Below, one piece after another: positions 32,286 through 43,159 of a DNA stretch of 64,000 bases. Within the stretch, counting starts at the first letter, position 1; every line of letters starts with the position of its first letter. The DNA lies in NCBI GenBank assembly GCA_016165875.1, contig JABBOT010000080.1:13250337-13314336 (forward strand), in the 5' to 3' direction. The DNA is from Acanthopleura granulata. Lineage: Eukaryota; Mollusca; Polyplacophora; Chitonida; Chitonidae. The position numbers and the translations under genes are program-made. Below the pieces are notes generated by a model. It had not been told where the DNA came from, made no database searches, and saw only the letters and a program-made list of their open reading frames with translations.

Positions 32286-33839
32286 GAGTGAAAGCACAAT
32301 AGGTCTGTTGAATGAAATACTTTGTATTATTCTGTTTGCCCAATCTGGATGTAGGTCAGTTATCAAAAGAGCTGAAAGAATTCTCGAGTTAAGAAAATGA
32401 GCCCTTAGCGCTTAACTACGACAAACTTAATATTCTGTATTTTCGAACCAAGCCACACTCAGAAGGCGAGCAGTTAAACAGAGCGATTTGAATACACTGA
32501 CATATAGTCTCTCAACGGAAGTACACACATCGGGAGTTGGGTGGGGGGGGTGGTGGGATGGTAGGGGAGTTAACACATGTTTACAGGGCGTGAATACAAA
32601 GTCAAAGGCATGCTTTAAAACATTAGTCCAGCTACGCGAGTAAACCAAAAGCCATTCAACTGTTTAACAAACTAGAATCCTCTCTGGAACGGTGGGAAAT
32701 TTTAAAAGAAATGGCTTGACACATTTTTTATGGTTTCAAAAACGGTAGATTTCATCTACATGATTTGTCTGATAACATAATTAGATACATATATGGTTAT
32801 ATTACGAATGTTTATCCAGTGATGTCGCGTGAAAACTTCCGGTGATTGTGTTGCGTTGTTTCTGCTAAAATGTCGATTTTTATTGAGCACTATCGGAGTA
32901 TTTCCCGTGTCCTTAAAATGTCATAAAGATTTCGTTCAAGAATGAACTAAAACTTTATAGAAAGTTTGTTGTACAGTGTCTTTCATTACTTGTCTACCTA
33001 TATAACCTGCATGGACAAACTGGCTATTGTCTAAGACTTGTTTGTTGGTAATTGATAACTATAGAACAGTGGTAACGTACATAGACATTTCCAATAGCCA
33101 AATCCGGGTTACACAGGACATCATATCCATTACAAAACATGCTGTTATGCCTGATAACGTGGATGTCTTAACGGACTTCCCGGTGGAGAAGTTTGCAGCT
33201 TGGTATGGGAGAGTGTATCCGGTATTTTGGCTATGGATGTGGTGCTCCTTCCGGGACTATGCCAGACACGATTGATTTCTTGTAAATGAGATAATAGCCT
33301 AAATTCATGGCAGCCCCCTCCCTCTCCTCCCCCCTCCTCTCCCGCTGGCATTTTGGTCGCAGGGTCAAGTCCAGCTCTTGTTTCATTGTTAGATTGGAGC
33401 TATATATACTAGTATATATCAAATTTCAAGCAATACGGTTTGTTCCACCTTTAGGCCTGACCGCTGTCGTATTTTAAGTTATACTGTTCTTTTTAATGGT
33501 GTTCAATCCCAATCGACTAAATATTTATTCATTTCATGGTTGTTTAAGGGTATATAGAGAAGAATTAGATGTAAATAAATGTCGAATTCACATGCTTCGA
33601 GAATCAGCGTCAGAATGGATGGCGTTTTTTTTTCTTACGTCAGCCTCTTTGCAAATCGCACATTCGAATTCTCTCTTACGCTTATCACATTAAAATGGAA
33701 TCATGGTTTATACTTGAATCATTGTCAGATAATTTCGAAGATCTTATATCACAAGCTTTTCTTTACATTTTTGAAATATATGTAGAATCATTTACAGCTG
33801 TAAATATGTATACAGAAGCGTGGATATAATCCAAAGCAG

Positions 33840-33990
33840 CTCCAACCTGATCATTAACATGTAATCGCCTTTAACATTTACATAAACACTTCGAATGAAA
33901 CCCAAACTGAGATAAATTGACTGAGACCGGATTTCACCTTTGATCATTTGACAAATGTCACGATGTCGTCGCTACCCTGTATTACTCTAT
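33840..33990 (-). repeat. Dispersed repeat A copy (reversed)
   Basis: On the minus strand it contains AGCGACGACATCGTGACATT, TTGTCAAATGATCAAAGG and a CTCAGTTTGGGTTTCATT block, in family order. Confidence 0.55.
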
Positions 33991-34189
33991 ATGCTGAAGT
34001 GTGTTTTTTGCTGACGCACTAGGCATCCCCAAGGCCTGATCCCTGTGCAATGTTTTCATATGGCTGTTTATGTGATGATAGCACAATTGTTCCAGAACAG
34101 TGACATCTAATAACTTGCCATTACATAACTGCGTTTTCTTTATGTAATTTTACACAAGTCATGGTGCCAAGCGGTGTTTATTTACATGT

Positions 34190-34270
34190 ATACATTCTTG
34201 GGGTTTTACGTCGTACTCAATAATTTTTCAGTCATATGACGACGCGGAGTCCTTAGAATGTCTATGCGTC
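34190..34270 (-). mobile_element. SINE family C, tail only
   Basis: GGTTTTACGTCGTACTCAAT, AATTTTTCAGTCATATGACG and AGTCCTTAGAATGT are the 3' end of a second SINE family. It forms an inverted pair with the tail of the next copy (34,430-34,495). Confidence 0.65.
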
Positions 34271-34500
34271 CGGGTCGGGAGATCCGAAATTTAACCTGGA
34301 TCAGGTCATACCAAAGATTTTAAAAATGGTACTTCTTGCTACCTCGCTTGGCGCTCAGCACTGAGAGACCAGAGTAGGGCTGGTATGCCGGGTATCAGTA
34401 TAATGGACTCACCCTGCCACGAGAAGACACAGAATGTATACAGACATTCTAAGGACTCCCTCGTCGTCATATGATTAAAAAATTGTACTACGTTTAAGAC
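34262..34500 (+). mobile_element. SINE family C, internally deleted
   Basis: Starts with GGTCATACCAAAGATTTTAA, then GCGCTCAGCACTGAGAG, GGGTATCAGTATAATG, CACGAGAAGACACAGAATG and ACATTCTAAGGACTCC. The tail is CGTCATATGATTAAAAAATT. Confidence 0.65.
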
Positions 34501-34544
34501 AACAATACACACATACAAGTGTGAATGTTTATATCCTGCATATA

Positions 34545-34812
34545 TCTCTTTGTGGCAGGGCGAGTCCATGCAGCTGCCACCACTGGAAAATCATGCCGAA
34601 GACACCAGATATGACACCCCACCCAGTCACATTATATAGTGACACCAGGCAGCCCAGTCGCGTTTCCTTTCCGTTCTAACCTCTCAATGCAGAGCGCCAA
34701 GCAAGGCAGTAACTAGTACCCTTTTTGAAAGTCCTTGGTATGACCCGACTCATAACCGATCCCGAATCCCCCCACCCCGAGGCGGACGCGCTAACCACCA
34801 GGCCACCGAGGC
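34545..34812 (-). mobile_element. SINE family C with tRNA-like head
   Basis: Reverse orientation. The head on the minus strand reads GGCCTCGGTGGCCTGGTGGT, TAGCGCGTCCGCCTCG. The body has GACACCAGATATGACACC and TAACCTCTCAATGCAGAGCG (plus strand). It was inserted into, or abuts, a family A copy at 34,815. Confidence 0.75.
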
Positions 34813-34814
34813 CA

Positions 34815-34925
34815 CCTAAGATCCTAACGCAGGTAAACTGACAAGATGCCAGATTTCACTGCCTACATGTGACCATTTGCCTACTATCACATTTCATCTC
34901 TGCTCTGGATTTATATTCTGCTTGC
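34815..34925 (-). repeat. Dispersed repeat A copy (reversed, truncated)
   Basis: Minus-strand reading AAATGTGATAGTAGGCAAAT, GGTCACATGTAGGCAGTG, TTGTCAGTTTACCTGCG. It is cut at the junction with SINE C. Confidence 0.65.
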
Positions 34926-36140
34926 TATAATCGATTACTTTATGTTATGAAACTTCCGTATTGGTTTATAATCTTATTTATAATCTTATTTTATTTCCTT
35001 TCACTTTTGTCCTCTGAATATATGTAAAGGTATTTTTGTGTTATGTACATATGGTTGTCACCACGGTAATGTGTATTGTATTACTGAAGTAACCACTGTA
35101 TTGAAATTATATTTTCAAAGTTTGCTCTTTTGCCTTTCTGATCTTGTGGCGCTCAAAATTAGAGGCGAAAACACGAAATTCTTCTGGCTTATTCTGACAC
35201 AGAAGACAAAGGTGTACGCGGTTTGTCTTGTACAAAACTTCTCAGAACGTCAAATTTCTACGAGCGTGAATGACGTTGTCTAGATTATAGCTCAGCAAAA
35301 CAACGTGATTTAAGGAAAAAACTTGTAACGAAAGAATCATTGGGAAAGTTTTATGAAAGTGGCCACTGGTCTGATAGCTTATATGTGCACTACACTCCAA
35401 TTGATGATGAGGCACTACACGTCACAACTCTGTACATGTGCATGCATATGGTCATCCGCCAACATGTAGATCATCTGATTTGGCACAGACGATGTATTAT
35501 ACGATTATCCAAGAGACATGTTGGCCCAAAATTTGGATTTTTAAACAAATTCTGATTGCGACGTCTTAACGAAGGTTTGAAGTTCGTCCATAACTAAATT
35601 AGCCACGTTGAAATGAAAAATACTCATTGAGTATGTAGTTTTTACGAGCCTGGACAAATTCTGTCATTATTCGAATTCAACACAAAGCGGGCCGGCCATG
35701 TTCGACGTTGTAACACCGCCACAACAACAACAACATTTGCACCCACCTATCAAGCAGAGTAGTTTTGCCACAACTGCCCACCAATTACAACTCTGCTTGT
35801 CAACTTTCTGAGCTCTCTTTTTGGGCGATCCTGTTAGGAGCGATCCGTAAATCATTCTCTCACGCTTGTCATCAACCACGTTCGTTTACATATGAAGTTT
35901 TCCGATCGCTGTGCGAATGTTCCAATTCGGCTGAACTGATAGCCCCTCATTTAAATATTCTGGCAGACTTTTCAGTTTTCAGTTTTTTAGTTATTGTTAA
36001 ACATTCACCTAACATACAATACTGGGGGTGGGATGAATGAAAACCTTGTAACTTATACTTCTTGAGAAAAATAACTAATACTAAAGTTATTCTGTAATAA
36101 CATTAAAATGTCTAATATTTCGGCGACCATGTCCCTTTAA

Positions 36141-36290
36141 GACGATGTAAAGCCTAAAGTAGCACTTTAAAACATCAAAGCACTATATATGTTAATCCCG
36201 TAACATAATCTCACACATCTGATTTGATTGACGATGTATAAAGCCCAAAGTACAGCACTATAAAGCATCATAGTACTATGTACATGTAGG
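36141..36290. repeat. Two-copy tandem repeat, period about 85
   Basis: GACGATGTAAAGCCTAAAGT and GACGATGTATAAAGCCCAAA head two units, each followed by AGCACT-TAAA-CATCA-AG-ACTAT blocks. Confidence 0.65.
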
Positions 36291-36772
36291 ATGGTTCTTA
36301 AACAGGGCGGCGCGCACGTCTGATACGACGTATAAATCCCAGTGCAGTCAGGCAGCCTGACGATGCATTATAAGTCTGTTATACCATGTCCACAAAATGA
36401 CACTCAGTAGGTCACAGTTGGGACATTCTTTGTTGTTCAGTTTGCTTGTCAAGTGGGGCGTATAGGGTCTTGTTTGGATATACGAAACGATATCACTGTA
36501 GATCGCTGTAACAGGGGCAACAGTTTTACATGGAACTGTATATTCCGTCCCAGTCCATAACCTTGAAGTCGTCGTCGTATAAGTTTGAAGGAAAAGAAAA
36601 TTATAAACAATTTTGCCCGTACACTGTCTTAATTGACAGTTTATGTCTCCACTTGTCGAAAATGTGCTTTTTGTACAACTATAACCTCTCCTTGAAGAAG
36701 CAATTCCATAGTATGTATACGAGACAGTCGGGTTTAACCCATGTTTCGCTTAATGTCTTACTGTAGGATTCC

Positions 36773-36930
36773 TCTCCTTTCGTATGTGGGAAGGTCTGCC
36801 AACAGCCTGCGGATGACCGTGGGTTTTCCCCGGTCTCTGCCTGGTTTCCTGCCATCATAATGCTTGTATAATGCACCATAATGTTCTTGAGAACGGCGTA
36901 TAAACCTGAATCGTATAAATAAATAAATGT
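36773..36930 (+). mobile_element. SINE family B, 3' half
   Basis: CTTTCGTATGTGGGAAGGTC, GCGGATGACCGTGGGTTTTC, then TTCTTGAGAACGGCGTATAA and AAATAAATAAATG. The head is absent. Confidence 0.7.
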
Positions 36931-37459
36931 TCTTGTAGGCAAACCATATTGCCCCAGTTTGCCTATGTTTACACGTGCAATTATATCCTGACCTAAACGC
37001 CTTCCATCCCCCAAGTTATGATAATATCTCCCAAAACCACCTGAATTCTTTGTGTTATACCTGAAAAACTAGGTATTCGGCAACTCCCTCACCTGTAGGC
37101 TGGAAGGAATTTCTAGGTTCACTCTTCTGAAAATTTCAAATTCCTGAACTTGTGCATATAAATTGCCCCCCTCGATGAAACAAATTCCACTATCCTCTTT
37201 ATGTAATTCCTTACTCAGCAGTTATCTATTGCGAAGGCCTGTTACTCGTTTGTATTGTATTTCAGATTTATTCTATTATTGCCATTGCGTCCATTTGCAA
37301 AAACACTGAGATTTTCTTTATTCGCTCTCTTTTAGTGTTTGAAAATTAACGAAACTGTTCAAATTCCATTGGGTCTTCTTACCTTCCTAGTTCTACAGTT
37401 TAATGCTTTCCAAATCATACCAATCAGTTTGGAATATCCATATACATATGTACATAAAT

Positions 37460-37520
37460 ATATTTATTTATTGTTTAGCGCCATATTCAAGAATATTTCA
37501 GTCATGCGATGGCGGTTAGT
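37460..37520 (-). mobile_element. SINE family B tail fragment
   Basis: TATTTATTGTTTAGCGCCAT, ATTCAAGAATATTTCAGTCA, then a diverged body. Confidence 0.5.
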
Positions 37521-37689
37521 TGAAGAATTCGGACTGGCTGGTGTAACCACCGATCTTTGGCAAGTTATTGATGAACTTTCCCACATATGGCGGACAGATA
37601 CGTACACCATATGGGTGAAAGACAAATGGCCTTCAGCGGGAGATAGAGCACGTTCACACGAACCTAGTCGACTGCTTATCATCAACAAG

Positions 37690-37995
37690 GCCCTACAAAC
37701 TATGAGAATGGGGAAGTCCTGGGGGTCAAGAAATCCGGAATCAATCCCAGGTAGGGTGGTACGAATAACTTCAAAAATTTTACTGTTGCCCTAGAGCAAG
37801 GAAATAGGATTGGTCGGCTCGGTGTCAGTATAATGTGATGTGACTGGGTGGGGTGTGATGCCTGGTGTCTTCGGCATAATGTGCCAGTGGGGTCAGCACT
37901 TTGGCGGCCCGGGCTCGCCCTGCCACAAGAAGACAGAGTACATATACATTCACTCGTCGTCATATGAGTGATAAATTGTTAAGTACAACTTAAAA
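37690..37995 (+). mobile_element. SINE family C copy
   Basis: A head remnant AATCAATCCCAGG (B-box-like) is followed by GTGTCAGTATAATGTGATGT, GGTGTCTTCGGCATAATG, CACAAGAAGACAGAGTA, CGTCGTCATATGAGTGA and TTGTTAAGTACAACTTAAA. Confidence 0.7.
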
Positions 37996-38454
37996 CCTAA
38001 GCATATATACATGCATACACACAAAGTCCTGGCAAATCCATGAAACAATCATACGCCGCAGGCGGCTTTATAAGTTAGGATGGTTATCAGGCTAATGTCG
38101 AGATTTGTCGACTGTCTTCGGGCTATGTCGGCTTTCCTCAATTACCCATAAACCCCGTCATATAAGGGGCAAATAATCCGACGTAAAATCCCAATTAAGC
38201 CAATGAACAAAAGAAGCAAATAAATATAAATCAACAAATGAAGTGGATTATTTGACGCTTCTTTAAAATTGTAACATTATTTGCTTTTGTTGCATTCTCA
38301 GTAGGTCTGATTCATAAAAATCTTGAACTTGTAAAAATCTTAACATTTTGACAAAGAATATTTTGCATAAGAGAGGCCACATAAAGAGATATAAATTGCA
38401 GTGATGGCACGTTGTTTTAGGCTGTAACGCTGCAGCGCCTAGCTTTGTATTTAT

Positions 38455-38760
38455 GTATACTTCGGTTTTACGTCTTAATCAACAAATTTTCAGGTTTACG
38501 ACGTCGAGGAGTCCTTAGAATGTATATATATATGCTTGGCCCTCTCGTGACAGGGCGATTCCATGCCGCCAAAGTGCTGTTGCCACTGTAACATCATGCC
38601 GAAGACACTATCTTGTCACATTACGCTGACACCGGGCCGACCATTGCTGTTTCCTTGCTCTAACCTCTCAGTGCTGAGCGCCAAGAGAGGTAGCAACAAG
38701 AAGCAACTTTAAAGTCTTTGTTATAGCACGACCTCGAGGCAGACGCTCTAAGGACAAATT
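38455..38760 (-). mobile_element. SINE family C copy
   Basis: Reverse orientation: GGTTTTACGTCTTAATCAAC, GGAGTCCTTAGAATGTATAT, TGACAGGGCGATTCCATGCC, CTAACCTCTCAGTGCTGAGC, and a truncated head ending CGAGGCAGACGCTCTAA. Confidence 0.75.
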
Positions 38761-38919
38761 CATTGGTAATGGCGATTTCGTGAAAACAAGATGTGGAGAA
38801 GATGTATGAAGGCCATCGTATCAAGGTGAAATATCAATGGGCGATTGTTAAATAAGCACGATGTTATACCGTGTGCTCGACAGAGTAGTCTCCCCTGTTA
38901 ACACGGCGACAACAGCACT

Positions 38920-39180
38920 GGAAGTAAGAGCAGAGCGACGATGATAGTGTGATAGTTGACAAATTGTTACCCGTTTCCGATGAAATTCGGCTTCCAGTCA
39001 GATTACCGCGGATTTATTCTTTTTATGTAAATGCTTACAAGTAGTAACTTACACGCCCCCTAACACTATTGATACAAAACTTAGATATAAATGATGCTAA
39101 CTGGAATTTATTACATCTCACTGATCTAGAACTACTCAAGATGCTGTGTCGTCATCATATTTAATAATTATTTACATCAA
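38920..39180 (+). repeat. Dispersed repeat A, near-complete copy
   Basis: GATAGTGTGATAGTTGACAA, AATGCTTACAAGTAGTAAC, CTTACACGCCCCCTAACAC, GCTAACTGGAATTTATTAC and GCTGTGTCGTCATCATATTT are present in order. It is one of the fullest copies. Confidence 0.75.
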
Positions 39181-39782
39181 AGTAATGCAAAAGAACCAAA
39201 TCCTGGGGCTTGACATAACAAATTTGTCTCAACTAATGGGGTTTCGCTCCAGTCGTTACGTGTATGGCGGTTCAGTTCAAAGTCGTATGTCCATCAGCGA
39301 CTGGCACCAACTAGTTGAGATCGGAGACCGTACGACTAGTTCATTTGACCTGAGTAACCATACTGTCAAATTGGCTGACTGTGAAAACAATTGAAAACAC
39401 ATCGATTGAATCAGTCATGATTATATATTCCTTTTGGACTGTCTTGCTTGGAGCACCATATTATGCGTGGGACATCGTGTCTTTTTGCTGGATGGCGTTC
39501 CAGTCAGGCAGAGGAATTACGTGTCGGCAATGTCACCAAAATATTAATGAAAGAAAGGAGACGGCTTCTTGATGTGACTGAAATGATTTTGATAACGACA
39601 TTAAACAACCAATGGTTCAAGTGACTACGTAACATAATTGCAGACATATTCCTTTTTGTTCTGTCTTTTTTAGAATGTTTCATTTTCGCATCGATTTACT
39701 CAAGACTGGTAATATATGTAGTCGAAATGGCGGTTAATCAAATCAGCTTATCTGTATGCCACTGATAAGCATGTGTGTATTT

Positions 39783-40156
39783 GTTTTATTTATTTGCATG
39801 GCGTTTTACGCCGTATTCAAGAATATTTTACTTATACGACGTCGGCCAACATTATGGTGGGAAGAAACCAGGCAGGGCCTGGGGGAAACTTACGACCAAC
39901 CTCGGGGCCTAAGTGGCTCAGTCGGTTAGCGCGCTATCGCAGAACAATGACCCGAAGCCTTCCACCATTGCGGTCCCTGTGAGTTCAAGACCAGCTCATG
40001 CTGGCTTCCTCTCCGGCCGTACGTGGGAAGGCCTGCCAACAACCTGCGGATGGTCGTGAGTTTCCACCGGGCTCTGCCCGGTTTCTTCCCACCACAATGC
40101 TGGTCGCCGTCGTATAAGTGAAATATTCTTGAGTACGGCATAAAACACCAATCAAA

Positions 40157-40187
<31 letters not shown>

Positions 40188-40220
40188 ACGACCAACCTCA
40201 GGTTACTAGCAGACTGTCCC
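39783..40220 (-). mobile_element. SINE family B copy (reversed), interrupted by another SINE
   Basis: The left part 39,783-39,903 is a reverse tail and body. The right part resumes after 40,199 with AGGTTACTAGCAGACTGTCC. The inner SINE divides it. Confidence 0.75.
39904..40187 (+). mobile_element. SINE family B, full length, nested in an older SINE
   Basis: Head GGGGCCTAAGTGGCTCAGTC, GGTTAGCGCGCTATCGCAG, the complete body and an (AAAT)n tail. It is flanked by a perfect 12-base duplication ACGACCAACCTC (39,892-39,903 and 40,188-40,199). Confidence 0.92.
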
Positions 40221-40499
40221 ATCCTTGTACATGTATAATAGTGTTATGAATGGTCAAACCAAAACTATAGTTTACACTGCCAGCAATATTCTGTGCGTAT
40301 AAATTACGTGTACAGTGGTTATTTTGTGAGTGACCTTTCACACTAGACGTTTTACCCAAATATCACGTTGTTTCTGATTTGCTGTTAATTCCAGAAGTCA
40401 CCTCAGCCTCGATACCAGCTAAACCTATGCTATTAAGTCGTTTCTGATTAGTTGTTGATTCTAGGAGTCACTTGAGCCTATACCTGTGTTGTTGCCGAA

Positions 40500-40712
40500 G
40501 GGTTAGCGTGCTAACACTGCGCGATGACCCGGGAGCCTCTCATGACCCGCCATGAGCCCAAATGCAGCTGGTGCCGGTCCGGCCATAACTGCCATAATTT
40601 GCGGACGGTCGTGATATCCCATTTGCTCTGCCCGATAATGCTGTCCACCATGGTATAAGTGCAGTATTGTTGAATACGACGTAAAACACCAATCCAATAA
40701 ATAAATGAATAA
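40500..40712 (+). mobile_element. SINE family B, diverged
   Basis: GGGTTAGCGTGCTAACACTG, GATGACCCGGGAGCCTC, GCGGACGGTCGTGATATCCC, then TTGAATACGACGTAAAACAC and AATAAATAAATGAATAAA. Confidence 0.75.
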
Positions 40713-41384
40713 ATAAACACTTGTGGAAGACGGTTATAGTGGATACCTCTCTAGTTTGCCTGCCAGACATATGCATAGTCACCAAATAAAACTCCTTCAA
40801 TATTCCCTTGACCTGTACTCTGTGATTAAAACGAAAATAAGTCTATCGTGCATCCCACAACAACAATTATGGATTTTTTTAGTAAAAGTGTTCAGCATTT
40901 GAAATTTTAGTTGCATTGTCCTGGCATTGGCAGTGTAATTCTTCGAAAGAGAGAATTCTTAAGCGATTTTGTTCTCCTACCAGTTGACAAAATGAGCAAC
41001 GAAGATGAACTGGGCTGAACCTCATATTGTTGAAACAAGGGAGGTAACAAGGTGCAACTGAGGCCTACGGGACTGCATTCTTTATGGATGGATGCAGAAT
41101 TGAGCCCAATATATCAAAATACAGCAAATGTTAAATAAAGTTGGAGTTGTTTCGGATTTTTTTGTACGGCCTTTCTCTTTTAAAATAAGGGGGACGGACA
41201 TGGTATAACTATCGACTTGTGTCACTACAACCAGTCCTCTCAAAACTCCCCAAACTGTTGTCCGAATACTGCATTTCAAACGATCCACTAATTTCTAATA
41301 ACCCCGGGTTATTGATGATTCCACAATAAATCAATGGCTAAAATTGTTGTGCATAAAATTCCCTAAAGCTTAGACAGTGGAGAT

Positions 41385-41795
41385 CATGTGCACTTGGTAT
41401 TTCTGGATGTAAGCGAGGCTTTTGTTAAGGTATAGCATGACGGTTTAATTTTTAAAGTGAAGCAATTTGGAGTTGATGGTGCATTGTTACTGTGGATTAA
41501 AAGTTATTTAAATGACAGATCTGTTAAATGTGTATATTAACGGAGTAAGCTCAGGTACTGAACGTGTCTATACAGATGTACCACAGGCTTGCGATTTGGG
41601 CCAACTTTTATTTCTTAAATTTATTTTTATGATGTCAGTGAAGATATAAAAGGTCATATTAACATTTCATATAACAGTTCTATTAGACCAATTCATGAAT
41701 ACGGCGACGTTTTATTTGATAATTGCACTGTAAAGTTATCACAACAGATCGAACGAATTCAGCATCGTACTGCGTTACTCTACGCACTACCAGCG
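41385..41795 (+). pseudogene. Decayed non-LTR retrotransposon reverse transcriptase
   Basis: In broken frames the translation gives VFLDVSEAFVKV-HDG, LIFKVKQFGVDGALLLWIKS, then YLNDRS, INGVSSGTERV and VPQACDLG. This order is typical of Jockey/CR1-like LINE reverse transcriptases. After it comes a piece resembling the downstream EYGDVLFDNCTVKLSQQIER region. The catalytic ADD box between these is missing. Stops and frameshifts show it is dead. Confidence 0.75.
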
Positions 41796-41984
41796 GTGTC
41801 ATTGAAAATATTTAATATAATTTACGTAATAATAATAACGTGAAAATCTTTAAATGCCGAATGAACATTTTTTTCTACTTATTTTTTTCCCTAACATAAC
41901 GGAGTGTAATATTCTGCCAATAGCTATCAGACATGAAATCCTAAACCAATTTAAAGTGATAGTCAGCTCATTCATTCAAACGAT

Positions 41985-42465
41985 TATAAAATTCTCTCTT
42001 GAATAAAAAAAACTGTTTGAATTTGTCTGAATTTATTGTTGAATTGTCTCAATTTAAAATGTGGAGTATGTTGCTGCCGACTGGGCATCTGGGGGCGCCC
42101 ATGCTGTTAAGCTTATGAGAAACAGAAGTCAGGGAGATAGGAGATATCAGCTGTTTATAAACTGTGACGTAAATGTTCTGAGTTGTCTGTCAATGTAACA
42201 TGTTAATGACATAGGGACAAGACAATGTTTTAATGTTATATGTCTTAATTATAGCAAATATACATGTGTGAACAACACTGCAAGGCATTTCCAGAACATT
42301 GTGTTGTGGTGGGAGTTTCTTGACAATTACATGTTATAAATTTACATATACACTTAAGTTTCAAGAACAACCTTAGCAGCTTACAGTCTCAGGTGACAAA
42401 AGTGGTCTGCGCTTGGAACAATTACTTCACAGCCCATACAGAGTGGCTGCGTTCATGCAAGTCGA
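41985..42465 (+). repeat. Dispersed repeat D, copy 2
   Basis: Matches 11,230-11,735 along its length, including GGAGATATCAGCTGTT, GTGAACAACACTGCAA, AACCTTAGCAGCTTACAG-like and CGCTTGGAACAATTACTTCA blocks. It is cut on the right by a SINE. Confidence 0.75.
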
Positions 42466-42477
42466 CGAAAAACGGTC

Positions 42478-42628
42478 AAATGCAACCTGTCAGCAACCTG
42501 CGGATGGTCGTGGGTGTCCCCCGGGGCTCTGTCCGGTTTCCTCCCACCATAATGCTGGACGCCGTCATATACGTGAAATATTCTTGAGTACGGCGTAAAA
42601 CACCAATCAAATAAATAAACCAAATAAA
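42478..42628 (+). mobile_element. SINE family B, 3' half
   Basis: CAGCAACCTGCGGATGGTCG, TTCCTCCCACCATAATGCTG, TTCTTGAGTACGGCGTAAAA, CACCAATCAAATAAATAAA. It is little diverged. Confidence 0.85.
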
Positions 42629-42984
42629 AGAATGGGTCTAAGTGCTTGAAATCGTGATCTTTATACTTTTAATACTGTGAACGATAGAGGTTGATCGGGC
42701 TGTGGACATACATGTAGTTGTGAAAATGCCCAGCATTATTTACTGTCGTATTCTGTACACAGAGAAAGCACATGCTCGTCTCATTAGTTGAGAAAATTGG
42801 CTGGTGCACACTTGCTGACTATTTGCCGAACCGCACTTACGAAATACTAATTAATGGTTCCGGGGAATAAGGTAAAGATAATAGTGTATCTATATAGACT
42901 AATCAAAGCGATTCATACAAAGAGGTTCGCTCACAACCACAGTTAATTCAGCTGTTTTCATTATGATTACGAGGCAATTTCGGA

Positions 42985-43150
42985 GCCTCTGGGGCCTAGA
43001 GGACCCCTTGCCTCTCACCAATGTTGTCACTGTCAGTTCAAGTCCAACTCATGCTGCGTTCCAATCCGGGAAGGTCCGCAAGCAACCTGCGGGCGATCGT
43101 GCCTTTCACCCGGCCTCTTCTCGGTTTCCTCCCACCGTAATGCTGGGGGA
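42985..43150 (+). mobile_element. SINE family B, degenerate
   Basis: CACCAATGTTGTCACTGTCA, GTTCAAGTCCAACTCATGCT, AGCAACCTGCGGGCGATCGT, TTTCCTCCCACCGTAATGCT. Head and tail are missing. Confidence 0.65.
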
Positions 43151-43159
43151 TCGCGCATC

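Noticed and set aside
33027..33275. Plus-strand 82-codon frame
   Set aside because: No homology recognised, no splice or promoter context, and a length expected by chance in a window of this size.
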